This document shows, piece by piece, positions 43,200-52,051 of a stretch of 64,000 nt of DNA. The stretch's first letter is position 1. The number at the start of each line of letters is the position of its first letter. The stretch lies in the NCBI GenBank assembly GCA_019166125.1, contig JAHTBO010000004.1, positions 148,602-212,601 on the forward strand, given 5' to 3'. The notes below the pieces were generated by a model. That model did not search any database. It was not told the origin of the DNA and was given only the letters and a program-made list of their open reading frames with translations. Source of the DNA: Alcaligenaceae bacterium CGII-47 (GTDB lineage: Bacteria > Pseudomonadota > Gammaproteobacteria > Burkholderiales > Burkholderiaceae_B). The position numbers and the translations under genes are program-made.

Positions 43200-43212
43200 G
43201 GCGGTAGCGTGC
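43200..43212 (+). promoter_or_regulatory. ops element (RfaH recruitment site)
   Basis: GGCGGTAGCGTGC is an exact match to the 12-base ops core (GGCGGTAGCGTG) that pauses RNA polymerase and recruits RfaH in long polysaccharide operons. It lies 99 bases upstream of the first gene of a surface polysaccharide locus and on the coding strand, exactly where ops is found in enterobacterial JUMPstart leaders. Function in this organism needs an RfaH homologue, which is not in the window. Confidence 0.75.
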
Positions 43213-43310
43213 CTAGATGGTTCTATATTATGACTATCGTCGTTGAACTATAGTGACATCTCTTTTTCTGCCATACCTGAAACCTCTCCGGATCAAATAG
43301 ACTATTCATA

Positions 43311-44843
43311 ATGTGCGGATTTATATTCATATCTCAATCATCTTCGAACAGAGTTTCAATAAATAACTTCGTGCGTGCGCTAAAAAGTCAAGATTGGCGC
43401 GGTCCAGACGCAATACATCATATCGCTTTGAAAAATGAAAGAATTCTAATTGGTCATAATCGACTTTCAGTTCTCGATTTGAGGGCAAATGCTGACCAAC
43501 CTATGATATCCAATAATGATCGCTATGTCATCGTCTTCAATGGGGAAATATATAATCACCAGTTACTTAGAAAGGAATTAAAGCTTCAGTGCAGAACATC
43601 ATCAGATACCGAAACAATTTTAGAAGGCTATGCGCAGATAGGAGAAAAAATAATTGACTTGTTGGAAGGAATGTTTGCTTTTGTGATTTATGACAAGCTT
43701 GCTGATACGTGGGTTTGCGCTCGGGATAGTCTCGGAATAAAACCGCTATACATATATCAAACAAATAATCTGACTGTTATTGGATCAGAGCCCGGAATAA
43801 TAGCAGATCTTTGCAAGTTATCGGTGGATCAGGTTGCTGTAGAAGAATGGAAAGTAGCGAGGAGGCCAACACCCGGAGCTTCTTACTTTCTCGGTCTAAA
43901 AGAGCATTTACCTGGAATGTTATCCCGAAGTGATACCTCTACAACAAGTTACTGGAAGTTGAAGCCTAGTGATAAATCATATAGTCAAGAGGAATTCGAA
44001 TCGCTGTTGCAAGAAAGCATCACAACGCATGAGATCAGTGACGTGGTTAATGTGGCATTACTAAGCGGTGGGTTGGACAGTGCAGTTATCACCGGGCTAT
44101 CTAATATCAAAAAGACGTACTGTATTGGTTTGTCCGAAAATAATGAGTTTGCAGGAGCTAAGGATACGGCAGATACGCTCGGTAGAGAGCTTGTCAAGGT
44201 GGTTGTAGATAATAATGATTTAGTGCAATCTTGGCGCTTGCTCACCTCTATGCGAAAAGAGCCGCTATCTGTTCCTAATGAGGGCTTGATCTATCTGGTA
44301 TGCAAAAGCATGAATAAAGATGAAAAAGTGGTACTCACTGGAGAAGGTGCCGATGAGTTACTGTTTGGCTATGACGGAATATACCGTTGGGCTTGTGGAG
44401 ATGTTTGGAATGGCGCGGAATCCTTTCTTCGTAGATATGGCTATTCGGACGAAATAAAGATTCCAATGCGTTTGCTGCAATTTGTTGATGATGAGAAAGA
44501 AGGAAAATCAGTTATTGAATTTGTAGAAGATTTTTTTTATAAATTTCATTTACCAGGATTGCTACGACGTATGGATTTCTCCTCTATGGCTGCCTCAAAG
44601 GAAGCTCGAGTTCCATTTGTTAATAGGAAGATAATTTCCTATATGTATCGCAGACCTCCTGAGTTGAAACTAAGTAGGTTAGAGTCGAAAATTCCTTTAC
44701 GCCGTCTTTCAATGAAAATCGGTTTGATCGGTGCGTTAAATAGAAAAAAGGTCGGGTTTAGTGCTTCAATCAATACCAGTAATAATAAAACAATGGAATA
44801 CAAATCATTTCAAAAAATCATTCTTGAGGAACTCGAATGGTAA
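43311..44843 (+). CDS. Asparagine synthase-like glutamine amidotransferase
   Basis: A 510-residue class II amidotransferase: N-terminal glutaminase with Cys2 (MCGFIFIS), HNRLSVLDLRANADQPM and FNGEIYN, then the AMP-forming synthetase domain with the pyrophosphate loop SGGLDS (residues 252-257) and GEGADELLFGYDG. It is shorter than the usual AsnB, as often in polysaccharide clusters, where such proteins are thought to amidate uronic acid or other acid groups. It opens the AT-rich block behind the ops element and overlaps the next gene by seven bases. Confidence 0.85.
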   Translation: MCGFIFISQSSSNRVSINNFVRALKSQDWRGPDAIHHIALKNERILIGHNRLSVLDLRANADQPMISNNDRYVIVFNGEIYNHQLLRKELKLQCRTSSDTETILEGYAQIGEKIIDLLEGMFAFVIYDKLADTWVCARDSLGIKPLYIYQTNNLTVIGSEPGIIADLCKLSVDQVAVEEWKVARRPTPGASYFLGLKEHLPGMLSRSDTSTTSYWKLKPSDKSYSQEEFESLLQESITTHEISDVVNVALLSGGLDSAVITGLSNIKKTYCIGLSENNEFAGAKDTADTLGRELVKVVVDNNDLVQSWRLLTSMRKEPLSVPNEGLIYLVCKSMNKDEKVVLTGEGADELLFGYDGIYRWACGDVWNGAESFLRRYGYSDEIKIPMRLLQFVDDEKEGKSVIEFVEDFFYKFHLPGLLRRMDFSSMAASKEARVPFVNRKIISYMYRRPPELKLSRLESKIPLRRLSMKIGLIGALNRKKVGFSASINTSNNKTMEYKSFQKIILEELEW

Positions 44844-45262
44844 TAGGATATACCACAGGGGTTTATGATCTATTTCATATAGGTCATGTAAATATTCTTA
44901 GAAATGCTAAAGCTCTTTGTGATAAATTAATTGTAGGCGTGACCGTTGATGAATTAGTCGCTTATAAGAATAAGAAGGCTGTCGTGCCATTCGAGGAGCG
45001 TATAGAAATTATACGAGCTTGTCGTTATGTTGATCTCGCTGTGCCACAGACCACAATGGACAAGTTAGATGCATATAGACGCTATAAATATGATGTTATG
45101 TTCGTGGGAGACGATTGGTATAAAACTGATAAGTGGAAGGAAATCGATGATGAACTAAAAAGAAATTCCGTTAAGGTGATTTATTTTCCATATACAAAAT
45201 CCACTTCATCGACATTAATTAATGAGACCTTGAGATTGTTGAGGATGGATGCCTTTAATTAA
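44837..45262 (+). CDS. TagD-like cytidylyltransferase
   Basis: A 141-residue nucleotidyltransferase with the HxGH motif (GVYDLFHIGHVN, H14 and H17), the RYVD segment and the late STSSTLINE that stands for the RTxGISTT signature. Family members make CDP-glycerol, CDP-ethanolamine or CDP-choline from the phosphate. The glycerophosphotransferase-like gene two positions downstream favours CDP-glycerol or a related CDP-polyol. It overlaps the amidotransferase upstream and shares its last base with the Wzx start. AT-rich. Confidence 0.83.
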   Translation: MVIGYTTGVYDLFHIGHVNILRNAKALCDKLIVGVTVDELVAYKNKKAVVPFEERIEIIRACRYVDLAVPQTTMDKLDAYRRYKYDVMFVGDDWYKTDKWKEIDDELKRNSVKVIYFPYTKSTSSTLINETLRLLRMDAFN

Positions 45263-46500
45263 TGATTAAACGTCTGGTTAAGAGTAGTATAGTCAAAAAT
45301 ACATTTTGGCTGACTTTATTACAAGTAGGCTCTTATGCTGCTCAAATCTTATTAATTCCGGTGCTGACAAGGCGACTGAGCATCGAGGAGTTTGGGGCAA
45401 CGATGGCTGCTTTAGCTGTTAATCAGTTGGCTTTTGTGGTTACTGATTATGGATTCTCTTTATCTGGAACTTATGAAGTTTCAAAGTCGAAAGGGAATAG
45501 ATCAGCAATTCAAGGTATCATCAACAGGATTCACAGTGCCAAATTTATTTTGGTTGTGTTGGCGATATCGTTAACAATCATCGTATCATATATTCCAACA
45601 TATTATCCTTATCAGAGTATCTTTGTGATCTCGATAATCTCTATTATCGGTAGAGCATTTCAGCCAGTTTGGTTTTTTCAGGGTATCGAAGATATGCGGT
45701 TCTACGCTACCTATATGTCATTAGTGAAATTTATTTATGTCTTCGTTGCTATCTCAATCGTTCAGGGCCCAGGAGACGGATATTTGGTTTTATTATCCCT
45801 TGGAGTTGCAGATGTATTTGGTGCGAGTATCGGCTTGTGGGGTATTTATAAGCTGAGTTATGAAGTGCATAGACTATCTATTGCGGATTCGGTAGCTGGG
45901 TTAGCAAAATCTTTCGAGTATTTCTTATCGAGATTGGCTGTGGCTGTCTACACTTCTGCAAGCGCCATAATTGTAGGGCTTTCTGGTCTGACTCAAGTTG
46001 CGGTATATGCTTCCGCCGAACAGGTTTATAGAGCTGGGCAAAGCGTAACCGTACCAATTAATCAGGCGTTATATCCTTTTATGGCAAGAACTAAAGAATT
46101 TGATCTTTTGATAAAGATCATTCCTTATATAATAATCGTGCTGTTTATTGGCTCTCTTGTAATCGGGTATTTTGCGTATCCGATTGTAGAACTTGTTTTT
46201 GGTCCTAAATATGTTAATGCGGTGCCCGTATTGCGAGTTTTTCTGTTGACAGTTATCATAAATTATATTGGAATCAGTTTTGGATATCCAATGTTTGCAG
46301 CTTTAGGACGCCCTAATTTGGTAAATAAAACTGTACTTATTGGCTGTGCAACTCATTTTGTCTTTATTGTTTTTTTATTTATCACGAACTCTATTAGTGC
46401 GATAAATATTGTTATTTGTATGGCATTTACAGAATCTATTGTTGCTTGTTTGAGGGTTTCAATAGCATTCCGCTTGATAAATAAGTGTCCACCTGAATGA
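45262..46500 (+). CDS. Wzx-type oligosaccharide flippase
   Basis: A 412-residue protein with about 12 membrane helices of the MOP/polysaccharide transport family (NTFWLTLLQVGSYAAQILLIPVLTRRLSIEEFGATMAALAVNQ at the start; FEYFLSRLAVAVYTSASAIIVGLSGLTQVAVYASAEQVYRAGQ in the middle). It would flip undecaprenyl-pyrophosphate-linked repeat units to the periplasm for Wzy. Its ATG overlaps the stop of the cytidylyltransferase gene (TAATG). Sequence divergence is usual for Wzx, so the repeat unit cannot be predicted from it. Confidence 0.85.
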   Translation: MIKRLVKSSIVKNTFWLTLLQVGSYAAQILLIPVLTRRLSIEEFGATMAALAVNQLAFVVTDYGFSLSGTYEVSKSKGNRSAIQGIINRIHSAKFILVVLAISLTIIVSYIPTYYPYQSIFVISIISIIGRAFQPVWFFQGIEDMRFYATYMSLVKFIYVFVAISIVQGPGDGYLVLLSLGVADVFGASIGLWGIYKLSYEVHRLSIADSVAGLAKSFEYFLSRLAVAVYTSASAIIVGLSGLTQVAVYASAEQVYRAGQSVTVPINQALYPFMARTKEFDLLIKIIPYIIIVLFIGSLVIGYFAYPIVELVFGPKYVNAVPVLRVFLLTVIINYIGISFGYPMFAALGRPNLVNKTVLIGCATHFVFIVFLFITNSISAINIVICMAFTESIVACLRVSIAFRLINKCPPE

Positions 46501-46524
46501 ATATAAATTTTACCTTGAATCTTT

Positions 46525-47718
46525 TTGAATGAAATGAAACTCAAATCTATTAATCGGCTTTTCAAGGCATGCTTACTGATTTTACTCTGCCCGATCCTGT
46601 GGGCCTTGTGTTTTTGTTCGAGTTTCATATCGAGAAATACGAGGACGCATGTGTATGGCTCGTCTGGAGGGCGTTTTTCAGATAATGCAATGTACGCATT
46701 TTTAGAACATTGTCATGAAAATGCAACAGATGAAATTTATTGGATATCCAATAACAAACATCTAGTCTATAAATTAAGGAATTTAGGTTATAAAGCATTA
46801 TATAAGTGGTCTATTGAAGGAGTGTTAACTTGTTTAATAGCGAGTGAATATCATTATTCGTCATATTTGAGTGATATAAATGAGTGGACAGCGAGAGGAG
46901 CGAGGAAAGTAAACTATTGGCATGGCTGTCCGTTCAAAATGATAGAGTATGACATCATATCTGGTTATCTACGGAAATACTATAACCCGATAGGGGTTTT
47001 GGAGCATTTAGCTTTTTTTGTCAAGTCTGTTATACACCCTGCGTCTAGGATCTCGCCGGATAAGATTTTTTCTCCTTATCCTTTTTTTGATAAATATATC
47101 AAAAGTGCTTTCCGAGTTTCAGATTCTCATCTTGTAAGAGAAGAACTTCCGAGAATTAAATATGTGAAGGGAAATCTTTGTTATGGAGGAAATGAGTATC
47201 TTGGGTCGGAAAGCTTACTCGATGATCCATTTCTCTCCGGTGGAAATAGAGTCGTTCTCTATGCTCCGACTTTCAGAGACGGAAATTCTAACTGGTTCGA
47301 GGAGCATATATTATCTGATATAGGCATTGCTCAGCCTTTATTAGCTGCATCTAATATATTATTAATAATCAAATTGCATCCAAATGAAAGCTTTAAGGAG
47401 AAATTAATCTCGGATAATATAAAAGTGATAGATTCATCTGTCGATATCCATTTGATTTTGTCAAAAATTGAATTTCTTATAACAGACTATTCGTCTATTG
47501 CAGTTGATGCTGCTATGTCTGGTATAGATGTCTATCTTATGTGGCCAGATCTTGGTGAATATACCTGTTCTTCTAGAGATTTTTATATCGATATAGATCA
47601 ATTTTACGATGGAAGATCATATTCATCTATAAGTAATCTTATTTTTGATATTACAAACAACAATGCGTCTTACATGAGCGTCAAGGATATCATTTTGAAT
47701 AATATCAAGCCTAATTGA
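46525..47718 (+). CDS. CDP-glycerol:polymer glycerophosphotransferase-like protein (TagF/TagB type)
   Basis: A 397-residue protein of the glyphos_transf family known from teichoic acid synthesis. The motif KVNYWHGCPFKMIEYD (around residue 130) and the C-terminal VVLYAPTFRDGNSNW, IIKLHPNE, FLITDYSSIAVDAAMSG and VYLMWPDLGEY match the family, whose catalytic His lies in the WHG motif. It would move glycerol phosphate, or a similar polyol phosphate, from the CDP form onto a glycan. An N-terminal hydrophobic helix suggests membrane attachment. Good partner for the TagD-like gene upstream. Confidence 0.85.
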   Translation: MNEMKLKSINRLFKACLLILLCPILWALCFCSSFISRNTRTHVYGSSGGRFSDNAMYAFLEHCHENATDEIYWISNNKHLVYKLRNLGYKALYKWSIEGVLTCLIASEYHYSSYLSDINEWTARGARKVNYWHGCPFKMIEYDIISGYLRKYYNPIGVLEHLAFFVKSVIHPASRISPDKIFSPYPFFDKYIKSAFRVSDSHLVREELPRIKYVKGNLCYGGNEYLGSESLLDDPFLSGGNRVVLYAPTFRDGNSNWFEEHILSDIGIAQPLLAASNILLIIKLHPNESFKEKLISDNIKVIDSSVDIHLILSKIEFLITDYSSIAVDAAMSGIDVYLMWPDLGEYTCSSRDFYIDIDQFYDGRSYSSISNLIFDITNNNASYMSVKDIILNNIKPN

Positions 47719-47976
47719 TGATATTGATCTCTATTTTAAGTAACTTCTTGTGATAACTTAATAAAAAGATACTTAGTTGACCCCGATTTATTGATTGTGT
47801 TAATAAATATAGCTGTTAGATGGCCACCGTACTGATCGACGAAGCTGTGGTTGGCCGGGGGCGGTAGATGTCAACAATGATGTCCGGTTTTTCATGCAAC
47901 AAGCTTTACGATTTCAGGCGTTTCCTGGTGATCTCTATCTGGGGTAAGCCAGACGGCACCAATAGGAGCGCAGTTG
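47719..47976. other. Non-coding stretch left of the IS element
   Basis: The first ~100 bases are AT-rich like the polysaccharide genes; from about 47820 the composition shifts to GC-richer DNA up to the IS end. On the - strand a short frame (about 27 codons) is open right into the IS end, so this may be the tail of a gene broken by an insertion. No family recognised. Confidence 0.35.
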
Positions 47977-48004
47977 TGTAATGACCCAGCAGTTTCTGCT
48001 CAGA

Positions 48005-48826
48005 TTATGCGGCTAATGCAAATGCTTCAGCCGGGGTTTTCATCTTCAGCGCCTGATGGGGCCGTCGATGGTTATAAAAACGTATCCAGTCGCCAATCAC
48101 ACGGCTGGCATGCTGCAAGGTTTCGAATCGGTGCCGATGGGTACATTGCTCTTTAAGCGTCCTGATGACCCGCTCGACCATACCGTTCTGCTGCGGGCAA
48201 TGCGGAGTGATGAACTCCTGGCGAGGGCCGTAGCTGCGCACCAATGCGGTATAGCTTCGCGAGGTAAAAACGAGCCCGTTGTCCGATCGTAGAAGGAAGG
48301 GTGCGGGAACTCGACCTAAGGTACCAAACCGGGCGATTAAAGCGTGCTCCAGAGCGCTGCTTGCTGTGGTGGACTTGCCGCTACGAGATAGGTGCCAGCC
48401 GAGCAGCTCACGGGTGTGGCAGTCGATCACCAGCGCCAACGTGGCCCAGTTGTCCCGCCCTGCCCAGATCCGGCATAGATCCGTGGACCAGCGCTCATTC
48501 GGGGCACTCGCCACTGACGGCAACGCCTGGATACGAGGCCTAAAGCCAATCGCCCGTTTCTTCACCTGCCAGCCCTTGAGTTGGAAGATTCGCTGCACGG
48601 TGTTCTTGTTAAAACTCAATAAATGCGCCACGGTTCAGTAGCCAAATGAGGGCGACTCCTCGATCATGGCCTTGATCGGTTCGACGAACCTCGGGTTGAC
48701 CTTGGGAGCAGCCTTTATGGGCTTGTAGTACACCGTGCGCCGAGGGATATTGAACCACTGGGACAGTTTGGCGATCGAGACGGTATACCCGTCGGCATTA
48801 AGTCCCTGGCGGATCGTTTCGATCAT
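48005..48826 (-). pseudogene. IS3-family transposase OrfB, interrupted by a nonsense codon
   Basis: The DDE integrase domain (RWSTDLCRIWAGRDNW with the first Asp, FLLRSDNGLVFTSRSY with the second, PQQNGMVERVIRTLKEQ with the Glu, and YNHRRPHQALKMKTPAEAF at the end) is complete. A TGA at 48635-48637 follows SPSFGY, after which the same frame continues with TVAHLLSFNKNTVQRIFQLKGWQV. This is a single stop, probably from CGA to TGA. Without readthrough the protein lacks its catalytic part. Confidence 0.88.
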
Positions 48827-49137
48827 CTCTCGTCCTCGCCCAACAGGGACTGCAATTTTTTTCTGGCACGTAGCTCCAACATCGCTTCGCCATAGGCATC
48901 TTGGAGATCCTTGAGCTGGCGTTCATATTGCTCTCGGATGTCTTCTGGCTTGGTCCTCAGTGCGTTTTCCATGCCTCGCTTGGCATCGTCCATCCAGTTC
49001 TCGATCTCTGAGGGAGGCAGATCGTACGATCTGCTCGCCTCAGCGACTGTCGTCTTGCCCTGGATGATGTCCAGCACCAGCGCACTTTTACGCTTGGCCG
49101 TCCAACGTTTAATCTCGTCTGTCATCTTCGTACTCAT
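48823..49137 (-). CDS. IS3-family transposase OrfA
   Basis: A 104-residue helix-turn-helix protein (KRWTAKRKSALVLDIIQGKTTVAEASRSYDLPPSEIENWMDDAKRGMENAL) with a C-terminal leucine-rich helix (YERQLKDLQDAYGEAMLEL) for dimerisation. It is the DNA-binding half of the IS3 transposase. Its stop overlaps the start of OrfB (ATGA). AGGAAA precedes the start. Confidence 0.88.
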   Translation of the reverse strand: MSTKMTDEIKRWTAKRKSALVLDIIQGKTTVAEASRSYDLPPSEIENWMDDAKRGMENALRTKPEDIREQYERQLKDLQDAYGEAMLELRARKKLQSLLGEDER

Positions 49138-49186
49138 GGTGATTTCCTAAATTATCACCTGGGCAGGCTTTTACTGGGTCAGTACA

Positions 49187-49579
49187 GGCCGGCGCGTGGG
49201 TGCTGTACTTCGTACCTAGTACAACACCTAGCGTCGTCATAGCGGTATTCGATTCATCACGCAAGTGCAACTCCTCGCAGGTATTGACAGCGTGAGGTCT
49301 TGGTAGGCCACGTTGTTGTATAGAAGCCGCTAAGCAGGCGGAGCCTGCACGATGGTGTAGTCGGTTGATGAGAAACTGGACGGCTATCGATATGGCCTAA
49401 ATCGAACGGAAAAACTACGAAACACTACCGAGAAAAACAGAGTGCGTTGTGTGGAAAATCGAGCACAATTGTTTACCGATTACTACAAGGAAGCGTCTAC
49501 ATTTAATACATAGATTAAACAAATGGCATTAGACTATTGTATTATAATGTGATGAGAATGAAAACCTGAGCGATAAAAT
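49187..49579. other. Non-coding remnant right of the IS element
   Basis: About 390 bases with no convincing gene. The part next to the IS is GC-richer than the polysaccharide genes, then it drops to AT-rich near 49440. A perfect hairpin GCAGGC-GGA-GCCTGC lies at 49334-49348. A short - strand frame (reading HLRDESNTAMTTLGVVLGTKYSTHAP) runs to the IS end. Together with the left flank this looks like debris of an earlier insertion or a broken gene. Confidence 0.35.
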
Positions 49580-50419
49580 ATGAAATATTCTCTGATATTA
49601 TGTACGATCAATCGAAAAAAAGAAGTTATAAATCTTCTAAACTCATTGGTTAATCAAACCTACAAAGATTTCGAGTTGATCATAGTGGACCAAAATGATC
49701 CAGATTACCTTAATGACGTAATAAGTATCTACAATAAGAAATTAAAAATAAAGAGGATATATAGTGAGATCGGCTTGTCTAGAGCAAGAAACACTGGTTT
49801 AAAGGCTTGTAACGTCAATACTGATGTAGTTTGTTTTCCTGATGATGATTGCGAGTATTTTACGAATGTATTGGAGATGGTTGAAAATGCATTTCTATCT
49901 AGTAATTCTAATATAGTAATTGGGAGATCAGTCGATAAAAATGGAGAGCCATCATGCATACCGTTTTCGGAAAATAATAAGATATTTAACGTTAATGATA
50001 TAATAAGTCATGCGATATCATATACGATATTCATAAAAATAAGAGATAAATCGGATATAGTGTTTGATGAAGATCTAGGAGTAGGGTCGGGAAGCGGATT
50101 CGAATCAGGTGAAGAAACAGATTGTTTATTGAATTTATATTCAAGAAAATATATTATGATTCATAATGAAAATGTGTTGATATATCACCCTAATAAAACT
50201 TGGAAGAAGGAAAAGCCAACTCGTGCTCTAGAATATGGTCGTGGCTTCGGGTATGTTTTGAGAAAGAATAGAGTTAGCCATTTTATTCTTATAAGAGTTT
50301 TATTTCGACCATTAATTGGTATTGTGCTTTCACTAATATCTTTCAACTCAAAGAGAGCTAAATATTATTTAAATTCATTTGCAGGCAGATTAATAGGTAT
50401 GTTTTCACGTGTACGATAA
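49580..50419 (+). CDS. Family 2 glycosyltransferase
   Basis: A 279-residue GT-A type enzyme: LILCTINRKKEVINLLNSLVNQTYKDFELIIVDQND at the N-terminus, the SRARNTGLK stretch and a DxD-like metal site FPDDDCEYF near residue 95. It likely adds one sugar of the repeat unit at the cytoplasmic face. No strong ribosome site is seen before ATG 49580. Very AT-rich, like its neighbours. It is separated from the upstream polysaccharide genes by the IS insertion. Confidence 0.82.
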   Translation: MKYSLILCTINRKKEVINLLNSLVNQTYKDFELIIVDQNDPDYLNDVISIYNKKLKIKRIYSEIGLSRARNTGLKACNVNTDVVCFPDDDCEYFTNVLEMVENAFLSSNSNIVIGRSVDKNGEPSCIPFSENNKIFNVNDIISHAISYTIFIKIRDKSDIVFDEDLGVGSGSGFESGEETDCLLNLYSRKYIMIHNENVLIYHPNKTWKKEKPTRALEYGRGFGYVLRKNRVSHFILIRVLFRPLIGIVLSLISFNSKRAKYYLNSFAGRLIGMFSRVR

Positions 50420-51743
50420 ATTATTATGTATGTCATTTGTGTTTATCATGTTTTTTGAATACACGTTCTTTACTTATGGCGGAATAGATATATCTGTGCA
50501 AAAACTAGTCTTTATGTTGTTGCTTCCAATTATTATAGTTTATGAGAGGCGGAGCAAGTTTCCAATCAGTATATTGGTTATGTTTACTCTCTTTTGCTCA
50601 CTATTTTTATATAGTAGCATAGTACATAATACCCTCTCTGGCTTTGCTTTGTTTATAAGTAGTGTGTTTTCATATTTTTTTTCAACAATATTGTTTGCAA
50701 AATTTAAAGAAAATCCACGTCTATTTAATTTTCTACTTGCTTCTTGGATTTCAGTTGCTGTTATTTGTGCCTTCCTGGCGGGGCTGCAGTTCTTTGATAT
50801 TATAGGATATTATAATATTAGTGATAATATTATTTTTAGACGTGAAGGGATTTTGGGATTTTATAGAGGTGTTGGCTTTAAGAGAGATCCAAATTTCGCT
50901 GCACTTCTTTTGGTTTTGAGTTTACCTGCTCTTCTTTATTTGAAACTCAGAGTAAAGATAATAAATAGTGTTTATTATTTCAGTCATGCGATGTTGCTTT
51001 TTGGGGTAATTTTTACTCAATCTAGAATGGGGATCATTCTCTATTTATTAACTCTGTTTTTATGGCACTGCTCTTTCGATAAGGTTAATATTAAAAATAT
51101 ATTAAAGATATTATTACTCGGCATAATTGTGGTTTCCCCTGCTGTTTTTATTTCTTCCGGTCACTTTGTTGAAAAGCTCGATGAAAGATTTGTGGAGCTA
51201 GCGGATACATTAAAGAATGGGATTTATGCTGGTCTCAATGAAGATGGGAACATAACATCCACCACTGCTAGGTATATTCTTTTCACTTCCGGAATAGAAG
51301 TTGCAAACGAAAAGTTTTTCACTGGATGGGGGGTGGGGAACAGTGTTGAAGCAATCGAATCTGCTTCTCCTATTAGTATTAATAATGTGGCTCATAATAC
51401 ATACGTAGAGTTTTATATAATTTTTGGGTTTTCAGGTGCGTTATTTTTAATAATATATTTATTGTATACTTGGCCTAGGGCAATAAATGTAATGGATGTA
51501 GAGCTGCGCTTCGCACGAGTGTTTTATGTAATATATTTCCTGTCTTTTCTATTTTTGAGCAATGTCTTCACGATTGTATTTTGGATGCCTATTGTTTTTG
51601 TATTGGGTGCCATTCGAGCGGGTTCTATTCCTCCAGCTGGAAGAGTCACTAGATCATTTACGATAGGCAGTAATATTCCAACTTTTAGTGACAGTCAGAA
51701 TGGATCGATGTCTGTCGGTAATCCTCTCCTTAAGTCGCAGTAG
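50409..51743 (+). CDS. Wzy-type polysaccharide polymerase (O-antigen ligase/polymerase family)
   Basis: A 444-residue protein with about 11 hydrophobic helices and the large periplasmic loop typical of the Wzy_C fold, including VGFKRDPNFAALLLVLSLPALLYL and FTQSRMGIILYLLTLF. It would join repeat units by the Wzy pathway with Wzc as length regulator. GTG 50409 overlaps the GT2 gene by 11 bases; internal ATGs at 50430 and nearby are alternatives. The hydrophilic tail after residue ~415 is less typical. Confidence 0.82.
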   Translation: MYDKLLCMSFVFIMFFEYTFFTYGGIDISVQKLVFMLLLPIIIVYERRSKFPISILVMFTLFCSLFLYSSIVHNTLSGFALFISSVFSYFFSTILFAKFKENPRLFNFLLASWISVAVICAFLAGLQFFDIIGYYNISDNIIFRREGILGFYRGVGFKRDPNFAALLLVLSLPALLYLKLRVKIINSVYYFSHAMLLFGVIFTQSRMGIILYLLTLFLWHCSFDKVNIKNILKILLLGIIVVSPAVFISSGHFVEKLDERFVELADTLKNGIYAGLNEDGNITSTTARYILFTSGIEVANEKFFTGWGVGNSVEAIESASPISINNVAHNTYVEFYIIFGFSGALFLIIYLLYTWPRAINVMDVELRFARVFYVIYFLSFLFLSNVFTIVFWMPIVFVLGAIRAGSIPPAGRVTRSFTIGSNIPTFSDSQNGSMSVGNPLLKSQ

Positions 51744-52051
51744 GCTTGAGTGGGATTTCGTCACAGAGGAAGTTTACAATGGGGGCATCAATATTTGTCG
51801 GTGACTACATTATTGACGGTGCAGCTATATGGAGATTTAGCTTGAACAGAGTTCTCTTTTATTTTATGGACGAGCATCTCATGATGATATCTTCTGTTCT
51901 TGAGGATTGGATCTTACACTTTAGCAGGAGTAGATGTGCCAACTATTTTGGTAGAAATGGAGGTGAATTTTGGTATCTGTCTTTCGGAAGGTGAGCTATT
52001 AATTTTATGTTAATTAATCTACAATAAACGTCATATTTATACTGAATTTTC
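51744..52051 (+). other. Gap with a small unrecognised frame (51746-51994)
   Basis: Between Wzy and the next glycosyltransferase lies a frame of 82 codons from 51746 (internal ATG at 51779 preceded by GAGGAAG), reading MGASIFVGDYIIDGAAIWRF and so on. It matches no family I recognise. The clear ribosome-like site speaks for translation; the odd composition and lack of family speak for a gene remnant. The remaining 57 bases hold nothing obvious. Confidence 0.35.

Larger units (their letters stand above)
47977..49186 (-). mobile_element. IS3-family insertion sequence (about 1.2 kb, inactive copy)
   Basis: The ends carry imperfect inverted repeats: TGTAATGACCCAG at 47977 and, on the opposite strand, TGTACTGACCCAG ending at 49186, with IS3-like TG...CA termini. 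Inside are orfA and orfB on the - strand, overlapping by four bases as in IS3 elements that use programmed frameshifting or reinitiation. orfB has an in-frame stop, so the copy is probably dead. The bases next to the ends do not form a target duplication (TTG on the left, GGC on the right), which suggests later rearrangement. Confidence 0.85.

Noticed and set aside
47860-47872. Second ops-like sequence GGCGGTAGATGTC
   Set aside because: Only the first eight bases match the ops core, the rest differs, and it lies in GC-richer debris next to the IS instead of an operon leader.
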